Assembly: GCF_026420845.1 (NCBI RefSeq)
Contig: NZ_JAOWCB010000020.1
Location: forward strand, 1-64,000
DNA: 64,000 nucleotides
From: Streptomyces sp. PR69
Lineage (GTDB): Bacteria > Actinomycetota > Actinomycetes > Streptomycetales > Streptomycetaceae
Reading direction: 5' to 3'
Program-made: the position numbers and the translations under genes
The notes under the pieces: model-generated
What the model saw: the letters and a program-made list of their open reading frames with translations, nothing else
Told to the model about the DNA's origin: nothing
The model's database searches: none
In this document: in pieces, positions 20,937-29,359 of the stretch
Layout of the letters: every line of letters begins with the position of its first letter
How positions within the stretch are numbered: the stretch's first letter is position 1

Positions 20937-22058
20937 TCACGCCGGGTTGAACCCCGCATCCGGCCCCGCCATCGCATCAGCCGGAAGCTCCGGCCGCGTG
21001 AACGCCTCCCGCGCCGGTTCGCCCGGGTCCGGGCGCACCGCGCCCAGCAGCGGGTTGGCCGCCAGGGGCGAGACCTTGACGCGCGTGCCCGGCCGCGGGG
21101 CCTGGATCACCAGGCCGTCGCCCAGGTACAGCGCGACATGCGTGGCGCCGGGAAAGTACACGACCAGATCCCCCGGCCGCAGCGCCTCCAGCGGCACCCT
21201 CGGCAGCGTACGCCACTGCTCCTGCGACGTCCGGGGGATCTCCCGCCCCGCCGCCTCCCACGCCTGCGACGTCAGCCCCGAGCAGTCGTAGGCGTGAGGC
21301 CCCTGTGCCCCCCACTCGTACGGCTTGCCGATCTGGTCCACCGCATACCGCAGCGCCTCGCCGCCGCCCTCGGACGGCGTGCGCTCCCCGTCCAGCACGC
21401 CGGACGCCATCAGCTCCGCCTGCGCCGACTCGGTTCCCGACCGCTCGCCCTCCAGCGCCGCCAGCGCGGTGAGCTCCTCCGCCGAGAGGGCGGCGAGCCG
21501 CTCCTCGACGTCCTTCAGCCGCGTCGCCGCCTCTTCCTGCGCCTCCTTGCGTTCCGCCTCCAGGACCTGCTCCCGGTCCAGTGCCTTGCGGGCCGCCGCG
21601 GCAAGTGTCTTCGCCCGGTCCGCGCCCGCCTCCAGCCGCTTCATCGCGGCCATCCGGTTCCGTGCGGCACGGTCCATCAGATGGCCCTGGTCCAGTGCCG
21701 ACTGCGGATGGCGGGCCAGCAGGAGCCGGAGATACGACGACAGCTCGGAGCCGCCCTGGTACTGCGCCCGCGCCAGCCGTCCCGCCTCGTCCCGGCTCGC
21801 CGCGTACGCGTTGCGGGCCTTGGCCAGCGCGCGGTCCAGCCGCGCGGTCTCGGCCTGCTGCGTGCGCAGCTGTACGGAGGTGTCCCGATAGGTCCCGGTC
21901 GCCTCCTCGGCTTGTCGGTACAGCGACTGAAGCTCCGTCAGCAGCTCGGCGACGGACTCCGGGGGGTCGGCCGCCGCCGGCGGAGGCGGAGCCCACGCCA
22001 GGGACAGCGCCAGCGCACCCAGGACACTCAGCGACCGCCGCACTCCGCAGACTGACAC
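20937..22058 (-). CDS. Secreted NlpC/P60 peptidoglycan hydrolase
   Basis: Exported cell-wall endopeptidase of 373 aa. Signal peptide at about 1-30 ends near AAADP. A long coiled coil (about 32-215) probably autoinhibits or localises the enzyme, as in RipA-like proteins. The NlpC/P60 domain (about 232-345) has the catalytic Cys259 in AYDCSGLTSQ and His307 in GATHVALYLGDG. The third polar position reads VIQAP, Gln rather than the commoner His. GTG 22058 follows GGAGG with a seven-base spacer. It should cleave stem peptides during growth or sporulation. Confidence 0.93.
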   Translation of the reverse strand: MSVCGVRRSLSVLGALALSLAWAPPPPAAADPPESVAELLTELQSLYRQAEEATGTYRDTSVQLRTQQAETARLDRALAKARNAYAASRDEAGRLARAQYQGGSELSSYLRLLLARHPQSALDQGHLMDRAARNRMAAMKRLEAGADRAKTLAAAARKALDREQVLEAERKEAQEEAATRLKDVEERLAALSAEELTALAALEGERSGTESAQAELMASGVLDGERTPSEGGGEALRYAVDQIGKPYEWGAQGPHAYDCSGLTSQAWEAAGREIPRTSQEQWRTLPRVPLEALRPGDLVVYFPGATHVALYLGDGLVIQAPRPGTRVKVSPLAANPLLGAVRPDPGEPAREAFTRPELPADAMAGPDAGFNPA

Positions 22059-22150
22059 CTCATCACCTCCGTTGCGGGGAACCGACGAGGCCGATCATCG
22101 GACCGGTCAGGCCCGTGCGCCGCTCCGGTGGGCGATTCGGGGCAATCAGG

Positions 22151-22450
22151 TCACTCGTCCGCGCGGGACGCGTCCGCCGGCGGGGCCTTCGGCTTTGACC
22201 ACGGCCACTTCAGCTCGCGCCGTTCCCGGCCGCCGGGTGCGTATTCGTACTGCCAGCCGCGCTGGAGCCCCAGCCGTTTGCTGTAGCCCGCGGGCACGCG
22301 CTTGTACGCGTACACCGTGGGCGGCCCGCCCGCGTCGTCCGGCACGGGCACCTGGTACCACTTCGGCGGATGTCCCGTGGGCCCGACCAGCACGGGCAGC
22401 ACGCGGCCGTCCAGCGGCCCGCCGACGAAGGGGGTGTTCTCGCTCTTCAC
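22151..22450 (-). CDS. Conserved hypothetical protein (99 aa)
   Basis: Small soluble protein with a compact, Trp/Tyr/Pro-rich sequence (NTPFVGGPLDGRVLPVLVG, KWYQVPVPDD, YAYKRVPAGYSKRLGLQRGW) and a basic C-terminus. No known motif, signal peptide or membrane segment is visible. Start GTG 22450 fits codon usage. It lies 10 bases downstream of the TetR gene on the same strand, so the two may be cotranscribed. Function unknown. Confidence 0.75.
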   Translation of the reverse strand: MKSENTPFVGGPLDGRVLPVLVGPTGHPPKWYQVPVPDDAGGPPTVYAYKRVPAGYSKRLGLQRGWQYEYAPGGRERRELKWPWSKPKAPPADASRADE

Positions 22451-22460
22451 CGCACCAGTC

Positions 22461-23222
22461 TCACAGCAAGTGCGCTGCTTCACTGACCACCGGCAGCACA
22501 CCGCGCGCCAGCCGTCCCACAGGGCCGTCCGGGCGCTCCAGCGCCAGCAGGCCGCGCACGGCCCGGGCCGTCTCCGGGTCCGTCGCCGCCGTGGCCGTGA
22601 GCAGGGCGACGAGATGGTCGACGAGCCAGTCCCGCAGTTGCTCGGCGGGTGGCTGCTTGCCCTCGTCGAGCCAGATCAGCGACGCCGCCTCGACCGCCGC
22701 GATCCAGGTGCGCACCAGCATCGCCAGCCGTGGGCCGGGCCGCTCGGCGCCCAGGTGTATCAGGATCTGCTCGGCCGCCTCGCGCCGCACCTCATCGACG
22801 ATCGCGGTCGCCCGGGAGGTCTCGGCGACGCTCCCGCCGCGCAGCAGCGCGCTGAATCCGGCGTCGTGCTCGTCGACGAAGTCGAGATAGCGGTCGAGCA
22901 CCCTCGCCAGCCGTTCGGTCGGCGGCCCGGACTGCGGCTCCGCGAAGCAGATCTCCAGCTCGTCGGCGGCGGAGCGCAGCGCCGTCTCGTACAGCTGCTG
23001 CTTGCCGCCCGGGAAGTACCGGTAGACGAGTGGCCGCGAGACCCCGGCCGCCTCGGCCACATCGTCGAGTGAGATGTCGTCCGGCGCCCGGTGCGCGAAG
23101 AGGTTCAGCGCCGCGTCGAGCAGCTGGGTGCGGCGCTCCTCGACGCTGAGCCGCCGGTACGCGCGGGACGGCGCGGGGGCCTGGGCCGCGGCCTTGGCCG
23201 GAACGCGAGCGGGACTGGTCAT
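22461..23222 (-). CDS. TetR-family transcriptional regulator
   Basis: Regulator of 253 aa. The N-terminal HTH (about 30-75) reads RRTQLLDAALNLFAHRAPDD, then DVAEAAGVSRPLVYRYFPGGKQQLYETALR. A large alpha-helical ligand domain follows (TetR_C type). It starts at ATG 23222. It precedes, in the same orientation and beyond a 14-bp repeat array, a diiron oxygenase gene, so it may control that gene and its divergent partner through the palindrome at 24399. Confidence 0.93.
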   Translation of the reverse strand: MTSPARVPAKAAAQAPAPSRAYRRLSVEERRTQLLDAALNLFAHRAPDDISLDDVAEAAGVSRPLVYRYFPGGKQQLYETALRSAADELEICFAEPQSGPPTERLARVLDRYLDFVDEHDAGFSALLRGGSVAETSRATAIVDEVRREAAEQILIHLGAERPGPRLAMLVRTWIAAVEAASLIWLDEGKQPPAEQLRDWLVDHLVALLTATAATDPETARAVRGLLALERPDGPVGRLARGVLPVVSEAAHLL

Positions 23223-23270
23223 GGCGGCAGCGTAGCCCCGTACCGTGTGCGCCCGGCAGTCGAGCACCCA

Positions 23271-23338
23271 CCCGTCGGCCACTGCCCGTCGGCCGCCACC
23301 CGTCGGCCGCCACCCGTCGGCCACTGCCCGACGGCCAC
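23271..23338. repeat. 14-bp tandem repeat array upstream of TetR
   Basis: Units CCCGTCGGCCACTG and CCCGTCGGCCGCCA alternate in an A-B-B-A order (23271-23326) and are followed by a partial unit CCCGACGGCCAC. It lies 49 bases upstream of the TetR start and just downstream of the diiron oxygenase stop, so it sits in the TetR promoter. Confidence 0.85.
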
Positions 23339-23350
23339 CGGTCGCCACCC

Positions 23351-24313
23351 CTACGCCAGCAGCCCGGAGCTCTTCCAGAGCCTGCGGCCCAGGCCGTTCA
23401 GCACTCCGACGTCGTCGAGGAAGTCGGTCAGCCGCTTCGCCCCGGTCTGCATGACCTCCCTGCGGTGCCCGCTGGCCCTGACCTGCGCGACGGCCTCCCT
23501 GCGGTCCAGGCCTACGTTCTCGTACACCTGGGGGTTGACGAAGCAGACGGAGAAGACGCGCGCCGCCTCCCCACAGCTGACCTGGGTCAGATGCCGCTCC
23601 CAGCGGGGGGCGGTGACCATCTGGCGGCGCAGCTCCTCGCGCGCGTACCGCACATGGCGCGCCTCCTCCACCACATGGATCCGGGTGACGCCGCGCACCA
23701 GGGTCTGGATGCGGTCGTCCGGGAAGGTGAGCCGCTGCATCCAGTCGAGGATCTCCTCGCCGAGCAGCGTGGCCGCGAACGAACCGGGGGTCGTCGAGAT
23801 GGTCTTCAGCACGCGCGCGAGGTTGTGGTAGAGCCGCGGCACGGGGTAGGCGGGCGCCCCGCTCTTCTGGATCATCCGGGCGAACATCATCGAGTGCCGG
23901 CACTCGTCCGCGATCTCGGTCAGAGCATAACGGACGTGATTGCTGGTCACGGGCTTGTCGTAGATATGGCGCACCAGCAGCTGCATCAGGATGATCTCAA
24001 ACCAGATGCCGAGCGAGGCGAGTGACGCCGCCTCGTGCTTCGACAGCTCGATCCGCTGTTCCTCGGACATCCGGTGCCACAGCGGGGTGCCGTAGAGGGA
24101 GAGCAGCTCAGGCGGCCAGAACCACTGGCCGTCCTCCAGCGGCGCGTCCCAGTCGAGTTCCTTGTCGGGGTCGAAGGAGTGCTTCGCGGAGGATTCGAGC
24201 AGGCGCGCGGCGACCTGCTCGCGGTCCCGCAGCGGGCCGAGGGCGTCGCGGAGGACCTGTATGCCGCGATCGGTCACGGTCGGCGTGGTCGGGGTGGTCG
24301 GCGTGGAGGTCAT
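23351..24313 (-). CDS. AurF-like diiron oxygenase
   Basis: Protein of 320 aa resembling the p-aminobenzoate N-oxygenase (AurF) family. Ferritin-like metal motifs are visible: HEAASLASLGIWFE, then EIADECRHSMMFARM, and VVEEARHVRYAREEL, giving the paired Glu and ExxH ligands for two irons. AurF enzymes oxidise arylamines to nitroarenes using O2; many Streptomyces homologues have no assigned substrate. ATG 24313 is followed by a Thr/Pro-repeat N-terminus. It is divergent from a second ferritin-fold protein. Confidence 0.85.
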   Translation of the reverse strand: MTSTPTTPTTPTVTDRGIQVLRDALGPLRDREQVAARLLESSAKHSFDPDKELDWDAPLEDGQWFWPPELLSLYGTPLWHRMSEEQRIELSKHEAASLASLGIWFEIILMQLLVRHIYDKPVTSNHVRYALTEIADECRHSMMFARMIQKSGAPAYPVPRLYHNLARVLKTISTTPGSFAATLLGEEILDWMQRLTFPDDRIQTLVRGVTRIHVVEEARHVRYAREELRRQMVTAPRWERHLTQVSCGEAARVFSVCFVNPQVYENVGLDRREAVAQVRASGHRREVMQTGAKRLTDFLDDVGVLNGLGRRLWKSSGLLA

Positions 24314-24398
24314 GGGGTTATGAGACTGCTTGTCAGCAAGACCGTCAATCCCCTGCGCGCCACTTGTTGACGAACCGTCTATCAGCGTGTGAGTCTGC

Positions 24399-24414
24399 CA
24401 ACAGTCCACTGTTG
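24399..24414. promoter_or_regulatory. Perfect palindrome in the divergent diiron-gene promoter
   Basis: CAACAGT-CC-ACTGTTG is a perfect 7-bp inverted repeat in the 150-base interval between two divergent diiron genes. A possible TTGACG -35 box on the plus strand lies at about 24367-24372. A second short dyad GCTTGTCAGCAAG lies at about 24329-24341. The 16-bp size fits a TetR-type operator, and the TetR encoded at 22461-23222 is the natural candidate ligand. Confidence 0.55.
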
Positions 24415-24463
24415 TACGTGTGCATGGGTCATCAGTACGGGTCATCAGACGAAGGAGCCGTCC

Positions 24464-25672
24464 GTGACAGCGTCGGCAGAACCCGCCCCGACCTCCCGGT
24501 CCGCCCCGTCCGCCCCGTCCGCCCCGTCTTCTTCGTATCGGCATTACGTCCGTGCTCCCGGGGACCCCCTCTGGGAGATCCCGGCATCGGGCGCCGCGCG
24601 CTTCAACTGGGAGTACGGAGACGGGCGCGAGCGCCTCCTCGCGCTGTACCAGAAGGGCAAGGACAAGCAGTGGGACGGCGTCAAGCGGATCGACTGGGAG
24701 CTGGAGGTCGATCCGCACAATCCGCTCGGCACCCCCGACGAGGCGATGACGCTCTACGGCTCGCGTCACTGGTCCAAGCTGACGGAGCGGGACAAGGGCG
24801 AGCTGCGCCGCCATTACTGCTCCTGGCAGTTCAGCCAGTTTCTGCACGGGGAGCAGGGCGCGATGGTGTGCGCGGCGCGGATCGTGGAGTCGGTGCCGGA
24901 CCTCGACGCCAAGTTCTACTCCGCGACCCAGACCATGGACGAGGCCCGGCACGCCGAGATCTACGCCCGCTTTCTGCACGAGAAGATCGGACTGCTGTAC
25001 CCGATCAACGACAATCTCCAGGGGCTGCTCGGCGACACCCTGCGCGACTCCCGCTGGGATATGCCGTACCTGGGCATGCAGGTGCTGATCGAGGGGCTCG
25101 CACTGGCCGCCTTCGGCATGATCCGCGACACCACGAACCGGCCGCTGCCCAAGCAGATCCTCGCGTATGTGATGCAGGACGAGGCCCGGCATGTCGCCTT
25201 CGGGCGGATGGCGCTGCGCGACTACTACCGGCAGCTCGGCGATGCGGAGCTGCGGGAGCGCGAGGAGTTCGTCATCGAGGGCTGCTATCTGATGCGGGAC
25301 CGGCTCCGCGGGGTCGAGGTCCTGGAGAACTTCGGCATCCCGAAGCAGGAGGCGGCGGAGCTGTCGGAGCGCTCGGAGTATCTCCAGCTCTTCCGGAAGC
25401 TGCTGTTCAGCCGGATCGTGCCCTGTGTGAAGGACATCGGGCTGTGGGGTGAGCGGCTGCAGAAGGCCTATGTCGACATGGGCGTCTTCGACCTGGGCGA
25501 CGCCAGCCTGGACCAGCTGATGACCCAGGACGAGGAGATCGCCGACCGCCTCGACGAGGAACGCTTCGCCGCGGAGGAGCGGGACCGCGTTCAGGAGGTC
25601 CGGGACACGATCGCGGAGGCGGCGGGCAGCTCGGGCGGTGCGGACGGCACGGACGGGAACGGGGCCGTCTGA
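24464..25672 (+). CDS. Ferritin-like diiron protein
   Basis: Protein of 402 aa with two canonical carboxylate-bridged diiron motifs, QTMDEARHAEIYARF and YVMQDEARHVAFGRM, each giving ExxH ligands as in ribonucleotide-reductase R2-like or AurF-like ferritins. The N-terminus is Ser/Ala/Pro-rich and disordered, and the C-terminus is acidic and Gly-rich. GTG 24464 has AAGGAG seven bases upstream. Divergent transcription with the AurF-like gene suggests both act on the same substrate or under the same regulator. Reaction unknown. Confidence 0.85.
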   Translation: MTASAEPAPTSRSAPSAPSAPSSSYRHYVRAPGDPLWEIPASGAARFNWEYGDGRERLLALYQKGKDKQWDGVKRIDWELEVDPHNPLGTPDEAMTLYGSRHWSKLTERDKGELRRHYCSWQFSQFLHGEQGAMVCAARIVESVPDLDAKFYSATQTMDEARHAEIYARFLHEKIGLLYPINDNLQGLLGDTLRDSRWDMPYLGMQVLIEGLALAAFGMIRDTTNRPLPKQILAYVMQDEARHVAFGRMALRDYYRQLGDAELREREEFVIEGCYLMRDRLRGVEVLENFGIPKQEAAELSERSEYLQLFRKLLFSRIVPCVKDIGLWGERLQKAYVDMGVFDLGDASLDQLMTQDEEIADRLDEERFAAEERDRVQEVRDTIAEAAGSSGGADGTDGNGAV

Positions 25673-25781
25673 ACGCGTCCCCGTCAATGCGAGCGCGTCG
25701 TTCGCTCGTGCGAGGGGTGCTGAGCTGTATTCCCTGGGTACGCTGGCAGTGTCAGTCAGACTCCGTCGCATGGGAGCAACC

Positions 25782-26396
25782 ATGAGCGCCGTACGCGACT
25801 ACGGGCTGGATGAGGACCACAAGTGGCCTGTCCCGCCGGAAGGCGGCTGGACGGCGGACGATCTCGACAGGCTTCCCAATCTTCCTCCGCACACGGAGCT
25901 GATCGACGGGAGCCTCGTCTTTATGAGTCCTCAGACGTACTTCCACATGGCGGCCATGCGCCTGTTGGAGAACGCCCTGCTGAGGCAGGTGCCTGAGGAT
26001 CTCGAAGTGATCCGCGAGATGACCATAAAGCTGAGCAAGCGGGACCGGCCTGAGCCCGATCTGATGGTGGTGCCGTTCAGCGCCCTGACCGATGTGAAGC
26101 AGACCTGGTACGCCCCCGAGGACATCCTCCTCGCAGTGGAGATCGTCTCCGAGGACTCCGAAGAGCGTGACAGCGAGACCAAGCCCCGCAAGTACGCGCT
26201 GTACGGCATCCGGCACTACTGGCGGGTGGAGGAGGAGGACGGCGAGCCCGTCGTCTACGCCTTCGAACTCGACCGCCGCACCGGCGCGTACATGCCCGCT
26301 GGCGTCTTCCGCAAGCAGCTCAGGCTGGACCGCCCGTTCCCGCTGGAGATCGACCTCACCTCCCTTCGCAGGCCCAGGCCCCGGAAGACCGACTGA
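25782..26396 (+). CDS. Uma2-family (DUF820) nuclease-fold protein
   Basis: 204 aa with a PD-(D/E)xK-like fold: ELIDGSLVFMSP, then the metal-site strand RPEPDLMVV, then DILLAVEIVSEDSEERDSETKPRKYALYGI with the E..K pair and YWRVEEED. Uma2 proteins are abundant in Streptomyces and cyanobacteria; most have no proven activity. ATG 25782 has GGGAG six bases upstream. It stands alone, stopping next to the convergent penicillin-binding protein gene with no gap (26396/26397). Confidence 0.9.
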   Translation: MSAVRDYGLDEDHKWPVPPEGGWTADDLDRLPNLPPHTELIDGSLVFMSPQTYFHMAAMRLLENALLRQVPEDLEVIREMTIKLSKRDRPEPDLMVVPFSALTDVKQTWYAPEDILLAVEIVSEDSEERDSETKPRKYALYGIRHYWRVEEEDGEPVVYAFELDRRTGAYMPAGVFRKQLRLDRPFPLEIDLTSLRRPRPRKTD

Positions 26397-27866
26397 TCAG
26401 CCCTTGAGCGCCGCCTCCAGCACCTTCCGGGCGATGGGGGCGGCGATCCTGTCGCCGCTGATGTCCTCGCGGTAGGCCGAGGCGTCCTCGACCACCACCG
26501 CGACCGCCACCGCCGGCCGGGCCGCGCCGTCCGCCTGGGCCCAGGCGATGAACCACGCGTACGGGGTGCCCGCATTGCCCACGCCATGCTGGGCCGTGCC
26601 CGTCTTGCCGCCCACCGTCGCGCCCTCGATCGCCGCGTTGTGGCCGGTGCCCTCCTCCACCACGGTCACCATCAGCCGCCGCATGACCTGCGCCGTCGCG
26701 GGGCTCATGGCCGTCCGGTAAGCGCTTGGACCGGTGCGGTGCGCGGCGCGGAAGACGAGGTCGCCGTCCGCCTCCGTCACCCGGTCCACCAGATAAGGGC
26801 GCATCACCTCGCCGCCGTTGGCGACCGCAGCGGCGACCATGGCCATCTGCAGCGGCGTTGCCCTGGTGTCGAACTGCCCGATGGCGGACAGCGCGAGCTG
26901 GTCCTCCGTCATATCCGTGTCAAAGTTCGACCGCGCGACCTGCGAGGGGATGCGCAGCGCGCCGTCGTTGAAACCGAACGCCGCCACCGCGTCCAGCATC
27001 CCCGCCAGCCCCACCCGCACCCCGAGTTCCGCCATGACCGTGTTGCACGACCACTGGACCGCATAGGCGAGCGAGGCGTCCTCGCAGCCCACCGCCTCGT
27101 TGGGGAGCACGGTCGCCGTGCCGGGCAGCGTATACGGCTCCGGGGTGCGGGTCGGGGCCTCGGCGTCGGTCACCACACCCGCCTCCAGCGCCGCGGCGGC
27201 CGTGACGACCTTGAAGGTCGAGCCGGGCGGATATGTCTGCCGGATCGCCCGGTTGAGCATCGGCTCGGCGTCGTCCGCGGTCAGCTCCGCCCAGGCGTCA
27301 CGGACCTTCGTCCCCGTGCCGGACAGCGCCCCGGGGTCGTACGAGGGACTGCTCACCAGCGCCAGGATGCGGCCCGTCGCCGGTTCCAGCGCGGCCACCG
27401 CGCCCCGCCGCCCGTCGAGGCCCTCGAAGGCGGCCCGCTGCATCGAAGGACTGATGGCGGTGACGACGTTCCCGCCGGGCGGGCGGGAGCGGCTGATGTC
27501 GCCGAGGAAGGGCAGTGGGGCGAGGGCCGGGTCCGTGCCGGACAGCAGTGCGTCCTCCGCCTCCTCCAGGAGCGAGGTGCCGTACGTCTGCGAGGCGTAC
27601 CCGGTCACCGGGGCGTACAGCGGCCCGTCCGCGTAGGTGCGTTCGAAGCGGAGCTGCTCCCCGGTGTCCTCGGAGCCGGTCACGGGCTTTCCGCCGGCCA
27701 GGATGTCGCCGCGCGGCTGCGCATAGCGGGAGATCGCCGGGCGTCGGTTGGCCGGGTTGGAGTCAAGGGCGTCCGCTTCGATCACCTGCACCCGGACGGC
27801 GTTGGCCAGCAGGGCGAGAAGCAGCAGCAGAAGCAGCGCGGCGGCGCGCCGGATACAGGGGATCAC
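26397..27866 (-). CDS. Class B penicillin-binding protein (PbpA/FtsI-like)
   Basis: Membrane-anchored transpeptidase of 489 aa. One N-terminal TM (about 5-25) precedes a dimerisation domain (about 30-150) and the transpeptidase domain. Ser216 is in the STFK motif (PPGSTFK), SCN is the second motif and KTGTAQ the third. The start GTG 27866 overlaps the upstream ftsW/rodA stop (GTGA), with GAGGAGAG five bases upstream. The pair forms a SEDS-PBP peptidoglycan synthase module distinct from the division ftsW-ftsI locus, possibly for sporulation or stress wall synthesis. Confidence 0.95.
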   Translation of the reverse strand: MIPCIRRAAALLLLLLLALLANAVRVQVIEADALDSNPANRRPAISRYAQPRGDILAGGKPVTGSEDTGEQLRFERTYADGPLYAPVTGYASQTYGTSLLEEAEDALLSGTDPALAPLPFLGDISRSRPPGGNVVTAISPSMQRAAFEGLDGRRGAVAALEPATGRILALVSSPSYDPGALSGTGTKVRDAWAELTADDAEPMLNRAIRQTYPPGSTFKVVTAAAALEAGVVTDAEAPTRTPEPYTLPGTATVLPNEAVGCEDASLAYAVQWSCNTVMAELGVRVGLAGMLDAVAAFGFNDGALRIPSQVARSNFDTDMTEDQLALSAIGQFDTRATPLQMAMVAAAVANGGEVMRPYLVDRVTEADGDLVFRAAHRTGPSAYRTAMSPATAQVMRRLMVTVVEEGTGHNAAIEGATVGGKTGTAQHGVGNAGTPYAWFIAWAQADGAARPAVAVAVVVEDASAYREDISGDRIAAPIARKVLEAALKG

Positions 27867-29275
27867 CGGCTCTCCTCGGCGGCGGCGGTGGGCGGCGTCG
27901 GCGCGGCAAGGCCGCCCTGCGCCATGGGTTCGGGGTCTGGCACGGCTTCGGGGTCTGGCACGGCTTCGGGGTCCGGCGCGCGGGCCGAGTCGCTGACCCG
28001 GATCAGCAGCGCCACGATGATCCAGTTGGTGACGACGGACGAACCGCCCTGCGCGAGGAACGGCATCGCCATGCCGGTCAGCGGAATCAGCCCCATCACC
28101 CCGCCCGCGATGACGAACACCTGGAGCGCCAGGATCGAGGAGCACCCGACGGCGAGCAGCCGTCCGAAGCAGTCACGCAGGGCGAGCCCGGCGCCATAGC
28201 CGCGGGCCGTCATCAGGGCGTACAGCAGAAAGATCGCCGTCAGCCCGGCGAGCCCGAGCTCCTCGCCCGCCGTGGCCAGGATGAAGTCCGACTTGGCGGC
28301 GAAGCCGATGAGGGGGGAGTGGCCCAGACCGAGGCCCGTGCCCAGCATGCCGCCCGCCGCGAAGGAGAACAGCGACTGGGCGAGCTGGCCGGGCCCGCGG
28401 CCCGCCGCGATGCTGGCGAAGGGGTCCAGCCAGTCCTCCACCCGGCCGTGCACATGCGGCTCCAGCGTGCCGACCGCGAACGCCCCCGCCCCGGCCAGCA
28501 GCAGCCCCGCCGCCACCCAGCCGGTGCGCCCGGTCGCCACATAGAGCATGATCACGAAGAGTCCGAAGAAGAGCAGCGAGGTGCCCAGATCGCGCTCCAG
28601 GATCAGCACCCCGACGCTCAGCAGCCAGATCGCCGCCAGCGGGCCGAGGACCCGTCCGACGGGGAGCTGCAGCCGCCAGACGCGGCGGCCGGTGCAGGCG
28701 AGCGCCTGGCGGTTGGCCGCCAGATACGCGGCGAAGAAGACGGCGAGCAGGATCTTGGCGAACTCGCCGGGCTGGAAGGACAGCCCGCCGATGCGGATCC
28801 AGATCCTCGCCCCGTTCACGGCGGGGAAGAAGATCGGCACGGTCAGCAGGGCGAGGGCTGCGACGACAAAGAGATAGGCGTACCGCTGGAGCACCCGGTG
28901 GTCGCGCAGCAGGACGACGACCACGATGAACAGCGTCACGCCGAGCGTGGACCACACCAGCTGGGCGGGGGCGGCCCGCTCCCCGGGCGTGGAGAGGTCG
29001 AGCCGGTAGATCAGCACCAGGCCCAGGCCGTTGAGGAGGACCGCGATGGGCAGCAGCAGCGGATCGGCCCAGCGGGCGCGCAGCCGTACGGCGAGATGGG
29101 CGAGGAGCGCCAGCACGCCGAGGCCCGCGCCATATCCGGCGACGTCGGGCGGCACCCGGTGGTCTCTGGCCAGCCCCACGGTGACATAGCCGCAGACGCA
29201 GATGAGGACGGCGCAGACGAGGAGGCTCAGTTCGACGCCCCGGCGGCCCCGGCGTGTGACCGTCGCTGTGGTCAT
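27863..29275 (-). CDS. FtsW/RodA/SpoVE-family (SEDS) glycosyltransferase
   Basis: Polytopic membrane protein of 470 aa with about ten to twelve hydrophobic segments. Family signatures are VNGARIWIRIGGLSFQPGEFAKI, ERDLGTSLLFF, and the C-terminal GVMGLIPLTGMAMPFLAQGGSS. SEDS proteins polymerise lipid II into glycan strands with a cognate class B PBP, here the overlapping downstream gene. The cytoplasmic C-tail carries a twofold PDPEAV repeat. ATG 29275 is chosen over an in-frame TTG three codons earlier. Confidence 0.95.
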   Translation of the reverse strand: MTTATVTRRGRRGVELSLLVCAVLICVCGYVTVGLARDHRVPPDVAGYGAGLGVLALLAHLAVRLRARWADPLLLPIAVLLNGLGLVLIYRLDLSTPGERAAPAQLVWSTLGVTLFIVVVVLLRDHRVLQRYAYLFVVAALALLTVPIFFPAVNGARIWIRIGGLSFQPGEFAKILLAVFFAAYLAANRQALACTGRRVWRLQLPVGRVLGPLAAIWLLSVGVLILERDLGTSLLFFGLFVIMLYVATGRTGWVAAGLLLAGAGAFAVGTLEPHVHGRVEDWLDPFASIAAGRGPGQLAQSLFSFAAGGMLGTGLGLGHSPLIGFAAKSDFILATAGEELGLAGLTAIFLLYALMTARGYGAGLALRDCFGRLLAVGCSSILALQVFVIAGGVMGLIPLTGMAMPFLAQGGSSVVTNWIIVALLIRVSDSARAPDPEAVPDPEAVPDPEPMAQGGLAAPTPPTAAAEESR

Positions 29276-29359
29276 GCCGGGCAACGTAGCAACTATGTGC
29301 GTTATGTCCGGTTATATCTGGCTGGTCGGCTCAGCGTGCCGGTGCGCCGGGCGTGTGCG

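Noticed and set aside
22059..22150. Possible riboswitch upstream of the NlpC/P60 gene (as known for rpf-type wall hydrolases)
   Set aside because: The leader is too short and shows no conserved ydaO-type elements.
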